DNA from: UBA12170 sp964293475
GTDB taxonomy: Bacteria; Bacteroidota; Bacteroidia; Bacteroidales; UBA12170
Direction: 5' to 3'
DNA: 64,000 bases
Assembly: GCA_964293475.1 (NCBI GenBank)
Contig: CAXYYJ010000009.1
Span: 38,458 to 102,457 of the forward strand
Shown in pieces: positions 27,301 to 35,107 of the stretch. Position numbers and translations under genes: made by a program. The notes under the pieces are model-generated. The model was given only the letters and a program-made list of their open reading frames with translations. It was not told the DNA's origin and ran no database searches. Each line of letters begins with the position of its first letter. The first letter of the stretch is position 1.

Positions 27301-28170
27301 GATTTTGAGCTTCAAAAAAACATTCTTTACAAAGGGAAAGCCGATGTGGTGAATGGGAAATTTGAGTTTTCATTCATTGTTCCAAGAGACATTGCCTATA
27401 AATATGGCGAAGGAAAAATTAGCTTTTACGCCGAAAATGGCATTACAGATGCCAGTGGTTATAAGAGGGATATTGTTATTGGTGGTTATGATGAGAATTC
27501 TACCTCGGACGAGGAAGGGCCAGAAATAGAATTATTTATCAACAATACCAATTTTGAAGCTGGAGGAATTACCAATGAGAATCCAGTATTGTTGGCTTTT
27601 GTTTCCGACGCCAACGGCATCAATACCACCGGGAATGGCATAGGCCACGACATTTCTGCCACCCTCGATGGCGACCCCAATTATGTAAAGATTTTAAACG
27701 ATTACTATGTGTCCGATGCCAACAGCTATAAAAGCGGAGCAATAAGTTTCCCATTTTTCAATTTAGCCGATGGCGAGCATGAAATTGAACTTCGGGTTTG
27801 GGATATTCATAACAATTCATCCAAGGCTTCCATAAAGTTTTTGGTGGTTTCGTCGGGGCAAATGGCTCTGGAAAATCTTTTTAATTACCCCAACCCTGTA
27901 GTTGATTTTACAACTTTCTCCTTCGAGCATAATCAGGCCAACGAGAATATAGATATTGTTCTGGATATCTACAGCATCGATGGGAAGCTGGCTACCAGAA
28001 TGGAAGAAAGTTTTCTGGCCACTGGTTACCGAAACAACGAAATCAAATGGGATGTTACCGATGAAAGTGGAAACAGACTGAGAAAGGGTATTTATATTTA
28101 CAGAGTTACTGTAAAATCGCCCGATGGCAACGAAGCGAGTAAAACAAACCGGATGGTTATTATTAAATAG
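24367..28170 (+). CDS. porU: T9SS sortase PorU-like, gingipain-family (C25) protease, copy 1
   Basis: A 1267-residue protein with a signal peptide (LPLFLMAQ), an N-terminal beta-rich region, and a C25 peptidase domain. The catalytic His is in ISYTGHGGEVGW (~residue 778) and the catalytic Cys in LTATCEFARYDDPDRVSAGE (~817). An Ig-like region and a C-terminal module NYPNPVVDFTTFSFEHN ending KTNRMVIIK follow. PorU is the cell-surface sortase that removes the C-terminal signal of T9SS cargo and attaches them to lipopolysaccharide. Length fits PorU. It is followed 7 bases later by a second, related gene and then porV. Confidence 0.93.
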   Translation: MKHYFLLLATLVMPLFLMAQLTSQKVEIKWIDNISNQQDSQPNFYFEGMKNFGPTGLVPYFYTEFELLPQQEISRIWLSNIIEETMPINPVSFDGLNMDLVNQYKPEYEIKEFDGKRLARVYIPCLAKNQLSGYINRLQSFDLEYSVDENNITLDKELKSRNFAQSSALGSGSWYQFKVSNTGIYKITYEQAVSAGMNFEGLSSQKIKVYGFGGMLPENNNDLKYEDIPEISIKMVDGGDGVFGSGDYILFFAEGPDTWTYNSEMEVFQHNLNIYSREAYYFMVLSNGEGKRVNSINTTQNANYSVNTFSDYQVKEDETTNLINSGRRWFGDKYEFTTEYQYPFSFENIATGSGVYVKAVFGARSSTSSRFTLTAFDISKSVSIAAIPSGSYPSYAVNGEIRHQFNPTTTPSSFNIKVNYNQPTSSSIGWLDFIEVNVERNLIFNGTQMTFRNPKSIGEDRISEFVMQKNASHSPEIWDITNFTTPTVVSANQQSNSVTFKSNTSILREFVAFQESSALRAEFVKSIENQDLHGNFNYDYIIITHPDFLAQANELADFHRETSNLDVFVTTLEPIYNEFSSGRQDVSAIRDYMRCVYENSNKKLKYLLLFGDASMDYLNRVDNNTNMVPTWQSYESFNPISSLATDDYFGYLDVNEGDFSYDEIDLGIGRFPVVTVDEAQQMVDKVKHYKSFSEGVHADWLNNICIIADDEDNNLHVTQADDLSILVDSIYPSANIDKIYVDAYAQESTPAGQRYPKVNESINEKIDKGALIISYTGHGGEVGWGQERYLDVPDIYTWTNYNKLAVFLTATCEFARYDDPDRVSAGELIFLNNRGGGIALFTTSRATYAGSNFVVSTNFYKIALKKDQGEYPTLGDLLKKTKLASGEGVNVMKFVLLGDPAMKMNMPENQVKITSIINNGNNQETDTLKALSNITISGEIVDVNNNLMSQFNGSVYPSIYDKPTTVSTLANDAASKVFDFELQKNILYKGKADVVNGKFEFSFIVPRDIAYKYGEGKISFYAENGITDASGYKRDIVIGGYDENSTSDEEGPEIELFINNTNFEAGGITNENPVLLAFVSDANGINTTGNGIGHDISATLDGDPNYVKILNDYYVSDANSYKSGAISFPFFNLADGEHEIELRVWDIHNNSSKASIKFLVVSSGQMALENLFNYPNPVVDFTTFSFEHNQANENIDIVLDIYSIDGKLATRMEESFLATGYRNNEIKWDVTDESGNRLRKGIYIYRVTVKSPDGNEASKTNRMVIIK

Positions 28171-28177
28171 CAGAAAT

Positions 28178-31100
28178 ATGAAACGAATAATTACACTTAG
28201 AACGCTTTCAATAGTCCTTATGATTATTGTTTTGGGGAATTCCAACCCACTTCATTCCCAATCGGTTCTAAAATCGGGGCAATGGTATAAAATTGCTGTG
28301 GAAGAAAATGGAGTTTATAAGATTTCGTATGAAGATTTTATAACAATGGGGTTTGATGCATCACAAATTATTCCATCCAATATTCAGGTATTTGGCAATG
28401 TTGAAGGCGTTTTGCCGGAAAAAAACAATATTCTTGTCCCCAATGAATTAATAGAAAACCCAATATATGTTCATGGTGCCGATGACAATAGTTTTGATGC
28501 AGGCGATTATATAGCATTTTATGCCAAGGGGCCCGACGATATTGAATACGAGCGACTTCTGGAACGTTTCCGCTATTATGGCCATCCATACAGCGACCAG
28601 AATTTCTACTTCATCACCGTGGGTGAAACACCAGGGAAGCGTATAACAGATGTCCAAAGTTCCTCAGAGCCACCTTTTAAAACAGTTACAGATTTTATCG
28701 ATTTCCAGTATCACGAAGTTAACCTGGTGAATTTTGTTAAATCAGGAAGAAAGTGGTTTGGAGAAAATTTTGACGACAATCCGGTATTGACATTAGATTT
28801 TGACTATCCAAATTTAAACAATGAAAAAGCTGTAAAATTTGGTATTTACGCAGCTGGCCGCAGCACTTCGAACAGTAAAATATTCGTAACCCCTGCTGGT
28901 AGCGAAGTTCAGGAAATATCTATGCCTAAAATATTAGGTCAGTATCAATATGCCAAGGAAACAGAAAGCCGCTTGTTCTATTATACCACCGATTCTGATA
29001 TTTCTTTCAATTTAACCTATTCTAAACCTGATGGTGGTTCCAATGCCTGGCTTGATTATTTCGAAGTAAATGCCTATCGCCACCTAATTATGACCAATCA
29101 TCAGATGGCTTTTAATTATGATGTGCTTTTGGAAACCGATAAGTTCTTTGAATTTGAATTGTCAGGAGCCCATGAAGGGCAGATGATTTGGGAAGTCACC
29201 AATCCTTATGAGGTAAAAAACATCTCTGATTTCGAATTTGACAACGGAACATTGTCATACTGTTTGCAGCTTCCCAGAACCCACTATTTTGTCGCCTTCG
29301 ACGAGCAGGGTTATTATGTTCCCCAATTTGTTGGCCAGGTGGAGAATCAAGACCTTTTGGGTAGTAATCCTTTTGATATTGCCATTGTCACCAGCGAAGA
29401 ATTTAGGCAAGAAGCCCAACGATTGGCCAATTTCCATTTGGAACACGATCAGTTGACCACACTTGTTGTTACTGCAGAGCAGATTTATAATGAATTCTCA
29501 TCGGGGAAACAAGACCCCTCCGCCATCAGAAATTTTCTTAAATATCATTACAATACTTCAGGTGGCGAATATCCACAATACTTGCTGCTTTTTGGCGATG
29601 CCAGCTACGATTATAAATCTGTTTTGCCCAATAATACGAATATTGTCCCTGTTTATCAGTCTATTGGCAGCACATCGCTCACAGATACCTATAATACTGA
29701 CGATTATTTTGGAATCTTTGGTCAGCTCGATGGCGATTCATCCTTTGGTGAAATACAAATGTCAATTGGTCGCTTCCCGGTCAATAATGTGGAAGATGCC
29801 AGAATAATGGTTGACAAAACGCTTGCTTATGCATCAAACCAAACCGCCAATATGGGCGACTGGCGCAATAAAGTATGTTTTATTGCCGACGATGAAGACA
29901 GAAATCTGCATTTTAACGACAGTAACCGCTTGGCCGACACATTTTTGCTCACCCATCCGGAGTTTAATGTGGAGAAAATCTTTCTGGATAGTTATGTTCA
30001 GCAGTCTACCCCAAATGGTCCCCGATATCCCGATGTTACAGAAGCAATTAACAGGAAAGTGGAAGAAGGAGTATTGTTTTTCAACTACACAGGTCATGGT
30101 GGGCATTTATCGTTGACTGATGAAAGAATTCTTCAAATACCCGATATTACAAGCTGGAAGAACTTGGATAAACTGGGGGTTTGGATTGTGGCCAGTTGTG
30201 AGTTTGGTCCATTCGATAATCCCGATCATATATCGGCGGGAGAGCACATGGTTCTTAATCCTTTTGGGGGCGGTGTGGCTCTGTTTACCACCACGCGATT
30301 GGCTTATGCAGGTTACAATATTCGCCTCAATGAAAAATTCCACGAAATAGCATTCTCCAGAAAAGAAGATGGTTCACATTACAGAATGGGAGAAATTATA
30401 AAATATGCCAAGAATGAAAGTGGTAACGATGAGCGGAATTTAAACTTTTCGTTTCTGGGTGATCCTGTACTTAAAATTGCTTATCCCGAGTATCATGTTG
30501 AAACCACTCATATTAATGGAGTTCCAGTGACACAAATGATTAGCGATACTTTAAAATCGCGTCAAACTGTTCAGATAAAAGGAAAAGTAACTGGTTTAAA
30601 CAATGAATTACTTTCAGATTTTGATGGGATAATTCAGGTGAAAGTTTTCGGGAAGCCTTCTACGTATAGAACTTTGGGTAATGATCCGACAAGCTATAAA
30701 GATACCTTTGAAGTTACCGATATGGTGATTTTTAATGGAAATATAAAAGCCACAAGAGGCCAGTTTGAATTCACATTTGTGGTTCCTCCGGTGGTTGCCA
30801 ACACTTATGGGCACGGAAAAATAAGCTATTATGCCATTGATACGCTTAACGCAAATACCTTGTATGATGCCAATGGGGGATATATGGGTTTTATTGTGGG
30901 AGGAGTCGACGAGACCATTGACGCAGATTTAAGCGGTCCTGAATTAAATGTCTATCTGGAATCACATAAATTCTCCAATGGCGATGCTACCTCAACCGAC
31001 CCTATGATGATGATAGAACTGTTCGATAATAGCGGAATAGACAATATTGCCCTGGATTTTGGTCGTGAGATAAAGGCAAAACTCGATAACGAAACCACCT

Positions 31101-31585
31101 ACTATCTTAACGATTATTATTCCCCCGATGGAAGCGATTACAGAAGAGGAGATATTAATTATCAGCTCAGCAACTTATCCTATGGAAGCCATGAACTTAC
31201 AGTTAAAGCCTGGGATATTTTTGATAATTCAACTGAAAAGAAAATCAGCTTTGTGGTGGTATCGCCAAAAACACTGGCGGTTTATGATTTGCAGAACACA
31301 CCCAATCCTTTTCAAATTTCCACAAATTTCGAGTTTAAACACAATCAAACAGATGAGGATTATTTAAATGTCGTTATAAAAATTTACGATTTGAAAGGGC
31401 AGCTTATCTGGCAGATTGAAGAACAGGCTATTGTGACTGGCAATACGGTGAATCCCATAAGCCTTGAAAATGGTCGGGTCATGGTAAATGAAATCAAATC
31501 CGGACTTTATTCTTATATCATCGAAGTAACCAATAGTGAAGGCCAAAAGGTAAATGAACAACAAAAATTAATGATTATAAAATAA
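28178..31585 (+). CDS. PorU-like C25 protease, tandem copy 2
   Basis: A 1135-residue paralog of the preceding PorU. The frame extends back to 28124, overlapping the first gene, but the ATG at 28178 begins a proper signal peptide (ITLRTLSIVLMIIVLGN) 7 bases after the first gene's stop, so I use it. The catalytic His (FNYTGHGGHLSL) and Cys (IVASCEFGPFDNPDHISAGE) are both kept. So are the shared blocks IYNEFSSGKQDPSAIRNFL and YLLLFGDASYDY. It ends with a sorting-domain-like TPNPFQISTNFEFKHN. Both copies seem active by motif; which one is the sortase is not decidable from sequence alone. Confidence 0.88.
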   Translation: MKRIITLRTLSIVLMIIVLGNSNPLHSQSVLKSGQWYKIAVEENGVYKISYEDFITMGFDASQIIPSNIQVFGNVEGVLPEKNNILVPNELIENPIYVHGADDNSFDAGDYIAFYAKGPDDIEYERLLERFRYYGHPYSDQNFYFITVGETPGKRITDVQSSSEPPFKTVTDFIDFQYHEVNLVNFVKSGRKWFGENFDDNPVLTLDFDYPNLNNEKAVKFGIYAAGRSTSNSKIFVTPAGSEVQEISMPKILGQYQYAKETESRLFYYTTDSDISFNLTYSKPDGGSNAWLDYFEVNAYRHLIMTNHQMAFNYDVLLETDKFFEFELSGAHEGQMIWEVTNPYEVKNISDFEFDNGTLSYCLQLPRTHYFVAFDEQGYYVPQFVGQVENQDLLGSNPFDIAIVTSEEFRQEAQRLANFHLEHDQLTTLVVTAEQIYNEFSSGKQDPSAIRNFLKYHYNTSGGEYPQYLLLFGDASYDYKSVLPNNTNIVPVYQSIGSTSLTDTYNTDDYFGIFGQLDGDSSFGEIQMSIGRFPVNNVEDARIMVDKTLAYASNQTANMGDWRNKVCFIADDEDRNLHFNDSNRLADTFLLTHPEFNVEKIFLDSYVQQSTPNGPRYPDVTEAINRKVEEGVLFFNYTGHGGHLSLTDERILQIPDITSWKNLDKLGVWIVASCEFGPFDNPDHISAGEHMVLNPFGGGVALFTTTRLAYAGYNIRLNEKFHEIAFSRKEDGSHYRMGEIIKYAKNESGNDERNLNFSFLGDPVLKIAYPEYHVETTHINGVPVTQMISDTLKSRQTVQIKGKVTGLNNELLSDFDGIIQVKVFGKPSTYRTLGNDPTSYKDTFEVTDMVIFNGNIKATRGQFEFTFVVPPVVANTYGHGKISYYAIDTLNANTLYDANGGYMGFIVGGVDETIDADLSGPELNVYLESHKFSNGDATSTDPMMMIELFDNSGIDNIALDFGREIKAKLDNETTYYLNDYYSPDGSDYRRGDINYQLSNLSYGSHELTVKAWDIFDNSTEKKISFVVVSPKTLAVYDLQNTPNPFQISTNFEFKHNQTDEDYLNVVIKIYDLKGQLIWQIEEQAIVTGNTVNPISLENGRVMVNEIKSGLYSYIIEVTNSEGQKVNEQQKLMIIK

Positions 31586-31602
31586 ACATCATTTTTATTC
31601 GT

Positions 31603-31610
31603 TACTTTTG
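31603..31610 (+). promoter_or_regulatory. Candidate -7 box of porV
   Basis: TACTTTTG matches TAnnTTTG, 47 bases before the porV start and 18 bases after the upstream stop. It suggests porV can be transcribed separately from the porU pair. Confidence 0.45.
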
Positions 31611-31656
31611 CACCCTTTAATTAGAAATAATACAAACAAGATAATAATTATAAATA

Positions 31657-32805
31657 ATGAAAAAAACTTTTAGCATCTTACTTTTAGCAATAGTGCTTGT
31701 AAGTACTAATAATTTGGCCCTTTCTCAGGATACAGGAGTTAAGAGAGAATGGGGAACAATAACCACTGCAGTACCATTTTTAATGATAGGTCCCGATGCC
31801 CGTGCAGGTGGTATGGGTGATGTTGGAGCCGCCACCACTCCCGATGGAAACAGTATCTATTGGAACGCATCAAAGCTCGCTTTTATCGATAAGTCATTTG
31901 GATTAAATGTTTCCTATGTGCCATGGCTCAAAGGCCTCGTGGAAGACATAGGAATGGGATATGTTTCCGGATATGGTAAAATTGGTGATAAACAAACTGT
32001 TGGAGCCTCTTTGCGCTATTTTTCTCTTGGAAATATCACTTTCACCAACGATCAGGGAGATAATCAGGGAACATACAAACCCAACGAGTTTGCCTTAGAT
32101 TTGGCCTATGCCAGAAAACTTGGCGAAAATTTTTCTGCTGCTGTGGTTGGTAAATTCATTTACTCTAACCTGACTCTCGGTCAGGATGTTGGGGGAATAG
32201 AATCGAGACCTGGTACTGCAGTTGCAGCCGATGTTTCAATGTATTACACCAAACCACTTCGTTTTTCTCAAGGTCGCAGAGGCACCTGGGCACTTGGAGT
32301 TGGTATTAATAATATTGGTAACAAGATTTCTTATACAAGTTCAACAGAGAAAGACTTTATTCCTACAAATCTCAAAGTGGGTACTTCTTTCTCAATGGAT
32401 TTAGATGATTATAATTTTATTGCTATCAACCTGGATTTAAATAAGTTGTTGGTTCCAACACCCCCAATTTACGATACCAACGATGTACTTGTTGAACCCT
32501 ATATGGATAATGACGTAAGTGTTGTAACAGGTATGCTGCATTCGTTCTACGATGCTCCATTTGGCGAAGAAATGCAGGAAATCAATATTTCTGCTGGTTT
32601 GGAATATTGGTACGACAAGCAGTTTGCGCTCAGAGGTGGATATTTTTATGAGTCACCTAAAAAAGGAAACAGACAGTATTTTTCTCTTGGTGCCGGATTG
32701 CGCTATAATGTATTTGGATTGGATTTCTCTTATCTGATTTCCACCAACCCAACCAACCCCCTGAAAAATACACTAAGATTCACCCTTACATACGATTTGG
32801 AATAG
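31657..32805 (+). CDS. porV: T9SS outer-membrane protein PorV (LptO)
   Basis: A 382-residue outer-membrane barrel of the FadL-like PorV family. It has a signal peptide (LVSTNNLALSQ), then the diagnostic FLMIGPDARAGGMGDVGAATTPDGNSIYWNASKLAF near the N-terminus (family conserved), repeated beta strands and a C-terminal LRFTLTYDLE. PorV binds cargo leaving the SprA translocon and hands it to PorU. The gene is directly downstream of the two porU-like genes and ends at a strong terminator, completing the T9SS attachment module. Confidence 0.96.
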   Translation: MKKTFSILLLAIVLVSTNNLALSQDTGVKREWGTITTAVPFLMIGPDARAGGMGDVGAATTPDGNSIYWNASKLAFIDKSFGLNVSYVPWLKGLVEDIGMGYVSGYGKIGDKQTVGASLRYFSLGNITFTNDQGDNQGTYKPNEFALDLAYARKLGENFSAAVVGKFIYSNLTLGQDVGGIESRPGTAVAADVSMYYTKPLRFSQGRRGTWALGVGINNIGNKISYTSSTEKDFIPTNLKVGTSFSMDLDDYNFIAINLDLNKLLVPTPPIYDTNDVLVEPYMDNDVSVVTGMLHSFYDAPFGEEMQEINISAGLEYWYDKQFALRGGYFYESPKKGNRQYFSLGAGLRYNVFGLDFSYLISTNPTNPLKNTLRFTLTYDLE

Positions 32806-32824
32806 AATCCGTTTCGAAAAATTT

Positions 32825-32859
32825 AAAATGCGGCTCCAATTGGAACCGCATTTTTTTTT
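32825..32859 (+). terminator. Rho-independent terminator after porV
   Basis: A stem of 8 bp (AAATGCGG with CCGCATTT) plus an inner TCC/GGA helix after one mismatch, followed by nine or more T at 32851-32859. It is 20 bases after the porV stop. Confidence 0.9.
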
Positions 32860-32888
32860 GTGGGCAAGTTGTCTCAATTGAACACGAA

Positions 32889-32896
32889 TAAATTTG
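32889..32896 (+). promoter_or_regulatory. Candidate -7 box of ispF
   Basis: TAAATTTG matches TAnnTTTG, 59 bases before the ispF start. A TTG 17 bases upstream could be the -33 element, slightly closer than the usual 19. Confidence 0.45.
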
Positions 32897-32954
32897 GGGG
32901 CTTAAGAAAAGTCAGTATCATTGAAAATCATTAATTTCGCTGAAAACATAAGAT

Positions 32955-33428
32955 ATGAGAATAGGTATAGGCTACGATGTTCACCGACTTGAGCCGGGTC
33001 TGGAATTTAAACTTGGGGGCATTTCAATTCCGCATGACAAAGGCAGCCTTGGTCACTCCGACGCCGACGTGCTCATTCACGCAATTTGCGATGCCATGCT
33101 TGGAGCCCTTGCCCTGGGTGATATCGGGCAGCATTTTCCTGATACTTCGGATGAATATAGAGGAATCGACAGCCGTATTTTGTTAAAGCGCGTGAGTGAG
33201 TTGATGAAAAACGAAGGTTATGGCATTGGAAATATCGATGCTACCATAGTCCTTCAAAGGCCAAAAATAAAAGATTATATTCCCCTGATGCGAGCTGAAC
33301 TGGCCGAAGTGCTTCAAATAGAAATCGGTAAAATTTCCATCAAGGCTACAACCACCGAGAAACTTGGTTTTGAAGGAAGAGAAGAAGGCGTGAGCGCTCA
33401 GGCTGTTTGTTTGCTGATGCCATTATAA
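32955..33428 (+). CDS. ispF: 2-C-methyl-D-erythritol 2,4-cyclodiphosphate synthase
   Basis: A 157-residue enzyme of normal length with the zinc-site motif GYDVHRLEPG (Asp8 and His10), LGHSDADVLIHAICDAMLGA, and the C-terminal TTTEKLGFEGREEGVSAQA. It closes 4-diphosphocytidyl-methylerythritol 2-phosphate to the cyclodiphosphate in the MEP isoprenoid pathway, in the cytoplasm. It stands alone, convergent with the hydrogenase-like sensor operon 65 bases away. Confidence 0.97.
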   Translation: MRIGIGYDVHRLEPGLEFKLGGISIPHDKGSLGHSDADVLIHAICDAMLGALALGDIGQHFPDTSDEYRGIDSRILLKRVSELMKNEGYGIGNIDATIVLQRPKIKDYIPLMRAELAEVLQIEIGKISIKATTTEKLGFEGREEGVSAQAVCLLMPL

Positions 33429-33492
33429 ATTGCCGCTAAAGCTTTGTAAACCCAATTTTGTTGTGCCTGATGAAAGTTGTCCTAGAAAGGCA

Positions 33493-34032
33493 TCATTCAA
33501 TATTGGTTATATTGTCCGAAATCATTTCTTGCAAAAATAGCTCGACTTCGGGGGTATTTAGAGGCACTTCTCCCAAGGCTTCTACGATTTCATCTGTGTC
33601 AAAACGAAATTCATTTTCTCCTGTTTCAAAATCGAATAAGAAATGAATTTGAGGATAGGAACAACAAAGTCCGGAAATAACTCCCGCCAAATCGCCCAAC
33701 TCCGGAAGATCGATGTGGCTGAGCTGAAAATTGGCTTTGATGGTGGTGCCTTTCGCTAATTCTGAATCTATCAATAAGGCTCCGCCACATTCCTCCGCTT
33801 TTTGTAAAAGCAGCGGAATTCCCAGCCCCACTTTTCTCGTTGTCCGTGTGGTATAAAAAGGGTCGGTAATGGCTCTTATCTGATTGCTATTCATGCCGCT
33901 ACCATTGTCCTGAATGGAAATGATTAATTGGTCAGAACTGTTTTTAATCAGGACTTTAATGTGAATCAGAGTGGCTTTGGCTCTGATGCTGTTGTGGGCG
34001 ATATCAAGTATATGGAGCGAAAGGTCTTTCAT
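33493..34032 (-). CDS. HATPase-domain protein (kinase-like, no HisKA)
   Basis: A 179-residue protein consisting almost only of a GHKL ATPase domain: DIAHNSIRAKA (N box), DNGSGMNSNQI (G1), then DPFYTTRTTRKVGLGIPLL (F and G2 boxes) and GTTIKANF. No phospho-accepting His domain or membrane segment is present. The C-terminal ~70 residues have no motif I know. Genes like this are found in clusters with DRTGG, PHP and hydrogenase-like proteins in anaerobes. It is the last gene of the six-gene operon, overlapping the PHP gene by 4 bases. Confidence 0.85.
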   Translation of the reverse strand: MKDLSLHILDIAHNSIRAKATLIHIKVLIKNSSDQLIISIQDNGSGMNSNQIRAITDPFYTTRTTRKVGLGIPLLLQKAEECGGALLIDSELAKGTTIKANFQLSHIDLPELGDLAGVISGLCCSYPQIHFLFDFETGENEFRFDTDEIVEALGEVPLNTPEVELFLQEMISDNITNIE

Positions 34033-34781
34033 GATTCAACTATTTTGCAGTGTCGGCCCGATTGCTGGTTTAAAGCCAATTTTATCTCGTCGAAACTTCG
34101 TTCCATCAGGTAGAATTCTGTGCTTTTGATTCCAATATCGTTTATGAAATGGGCATCGGAAGAGCGAATAAAGGATGAGTTTTTGATGTATGGGAATTGA
34201 GTTGTTATCTTTTTGGAATCGGTTTTCCACAGCTCAAAAGCATCGCAAATTAAATCGGGGGGAATAAAACCCAGCTGACCCAGCAAGCTAAAAGCGGGCC
34301 TGTCGATGTGAGCGGGAATAAAAATCCCCTGATGAAGGTGCACAAATTCGCTGATTTGATTGATGTTCTGGTCAATGGCATTGATGAGAAGATAATCTTC
34401 CTCCTCAAGAATTTCTTCGTCCTCATTTACAACGAGCTGTTCACCAAATAGTTTTACATTGTTTTCTACTTTTATAAGGTAGGTGTCGATATATTCCTGT
34501 AGAAGGGACAGGCTTTTTGAATCGGGCATAAAACAAAGTACATGAACTTCTTCTTTGGTCGTAATTTCGGCACCGCAGAGAACAAAAATATTTTCTCTGG
34601 CTGCAATTTTCTGGGTCAGCAGGGCATGTTTGGTAGAGTTATGGTCGGTGATGCCCAGGATGTCTAATCCCACTTTTTTCGCCTGTTCAACCAGTTTAAT
34701 GGGGCTCATATCCAAATCACCACAGGGCGAAAGGACGGTGTGTAAATGTAAATCGGCTTTGTATTTTTTTATTTGTTCCAC
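34029..34781 (-). CDS. PHP-domain metal-dependent phosphoesterase
   Basis: A 250-residue protein. I start it at a GTG at 34781 (VEQIKKYKADLHLH); the longer frame back to 35021 runs through the DRTGG gene and has no homology-like content. The PHP motifs are clear: DLHLHTVLSPCGD (~10-22), GITDHNS, GAEITTKEEVHVLCF, then HIDRPAF and a final SSDAHF. PHP domains are metal-dependent phosphoesterases; the substrate here is unknown. It overlaps the DRTGG gene by 13 bases and the HATPase gene by 4 bases, showing tight coupling. Confidence 0.85.
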   Translation of the reverse strand: MEQIKKYKADLHLHTVLSPCGDLDMSPIKLVEQAKKVGLDILGITDHNSTKHALLTQKIAARENIFVLCGAEITTKEEVHVLCFMPDSKSLSLLQEYIDTYLIKVENNVKLFGEQLVVNEDEEILEEEDYLLINAIDQNINQISEFVHLHQGIFIPAHIDRPAFSLLGQLGFIPPDLICDAFELWKTDSKKITTQFPYIKNSSFIRSSDAHFINDIGIKSTEFYLMERSFDEIKLALNQQSGRHCKIVES

Positions 34782-35107
34782 AGCAATGGGTAGAGTAAAC
34801 CGCAGATTTCGAAGGCAGATTTTTCGGTGCCTAAGAGTGGAATTCCTTCTTCGTTGGCAGCTTCTATGGCGTCGGCATTGGGCTGATGATTGTTGACCAG
34901 GATTTGACCCGACAAGTCCTTGAGAACAGCAACTGCCACAGCATTTTTGTGGGTTTGAAGCGTTATCCAGATATTGTTTTCCTGGGCATTTCCCATCACA
35001 TCGCTCAAAAGGTCGGAACAATAGGCCGAAGAAATGGTTTTATTCAGCCCCTGCTGACCTGCAAAAACAGTCAGTTTTAACTCGTTTACAAGTTCTTTAA
35101 TAGTCAT
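34769..35107 (-). CDS. DRTGG domain protein (copy 2)
   Basis: A 112-residue single-domain DRTGG protein. It begins with LVNELKLTVFAGQQGLNKTISSAYCSDLLSDVMGNA and ends with a glycine/leucine-rich EEGIPLLGTEKSAFEICGLLY segment. It is similar in size and layout to the first DRTGG protein of the operon at 36890. DRTGG domains occur with CBS domains and in phosphotransacetylases, and may bind nucleotides or act as regulatory partners (inference). It overlaps the Fe-S protein by 11 bases. Confidence 0.85.
   Translation of the reverse strand: MTIKELVNELKLTVFAGQQGLNKTISSAYCSDLLSDVMGNAQENNIWITLQTHKNAVAVAVLKDLSGQILVNNHQPNADAIEAANEEGIPLLGTEKSAFEICGLLYPLLWNK

Noticed and set aside
28124..28177. Upstream start for the second PorU-like gene
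   Set aside because: It overlaps the first gene and puts a charged stretch before the signal peptide; the ATG at 28178 gives a normal signal sequence.
34781..35021. 80-residue N-terminal extension of the PHP protein
   Set aside because: It lies inside the DRTGG gene in another frame and reads as Cys/Arg/Ser-rich noise; the PHP homology begins right after a GTG at 34781.
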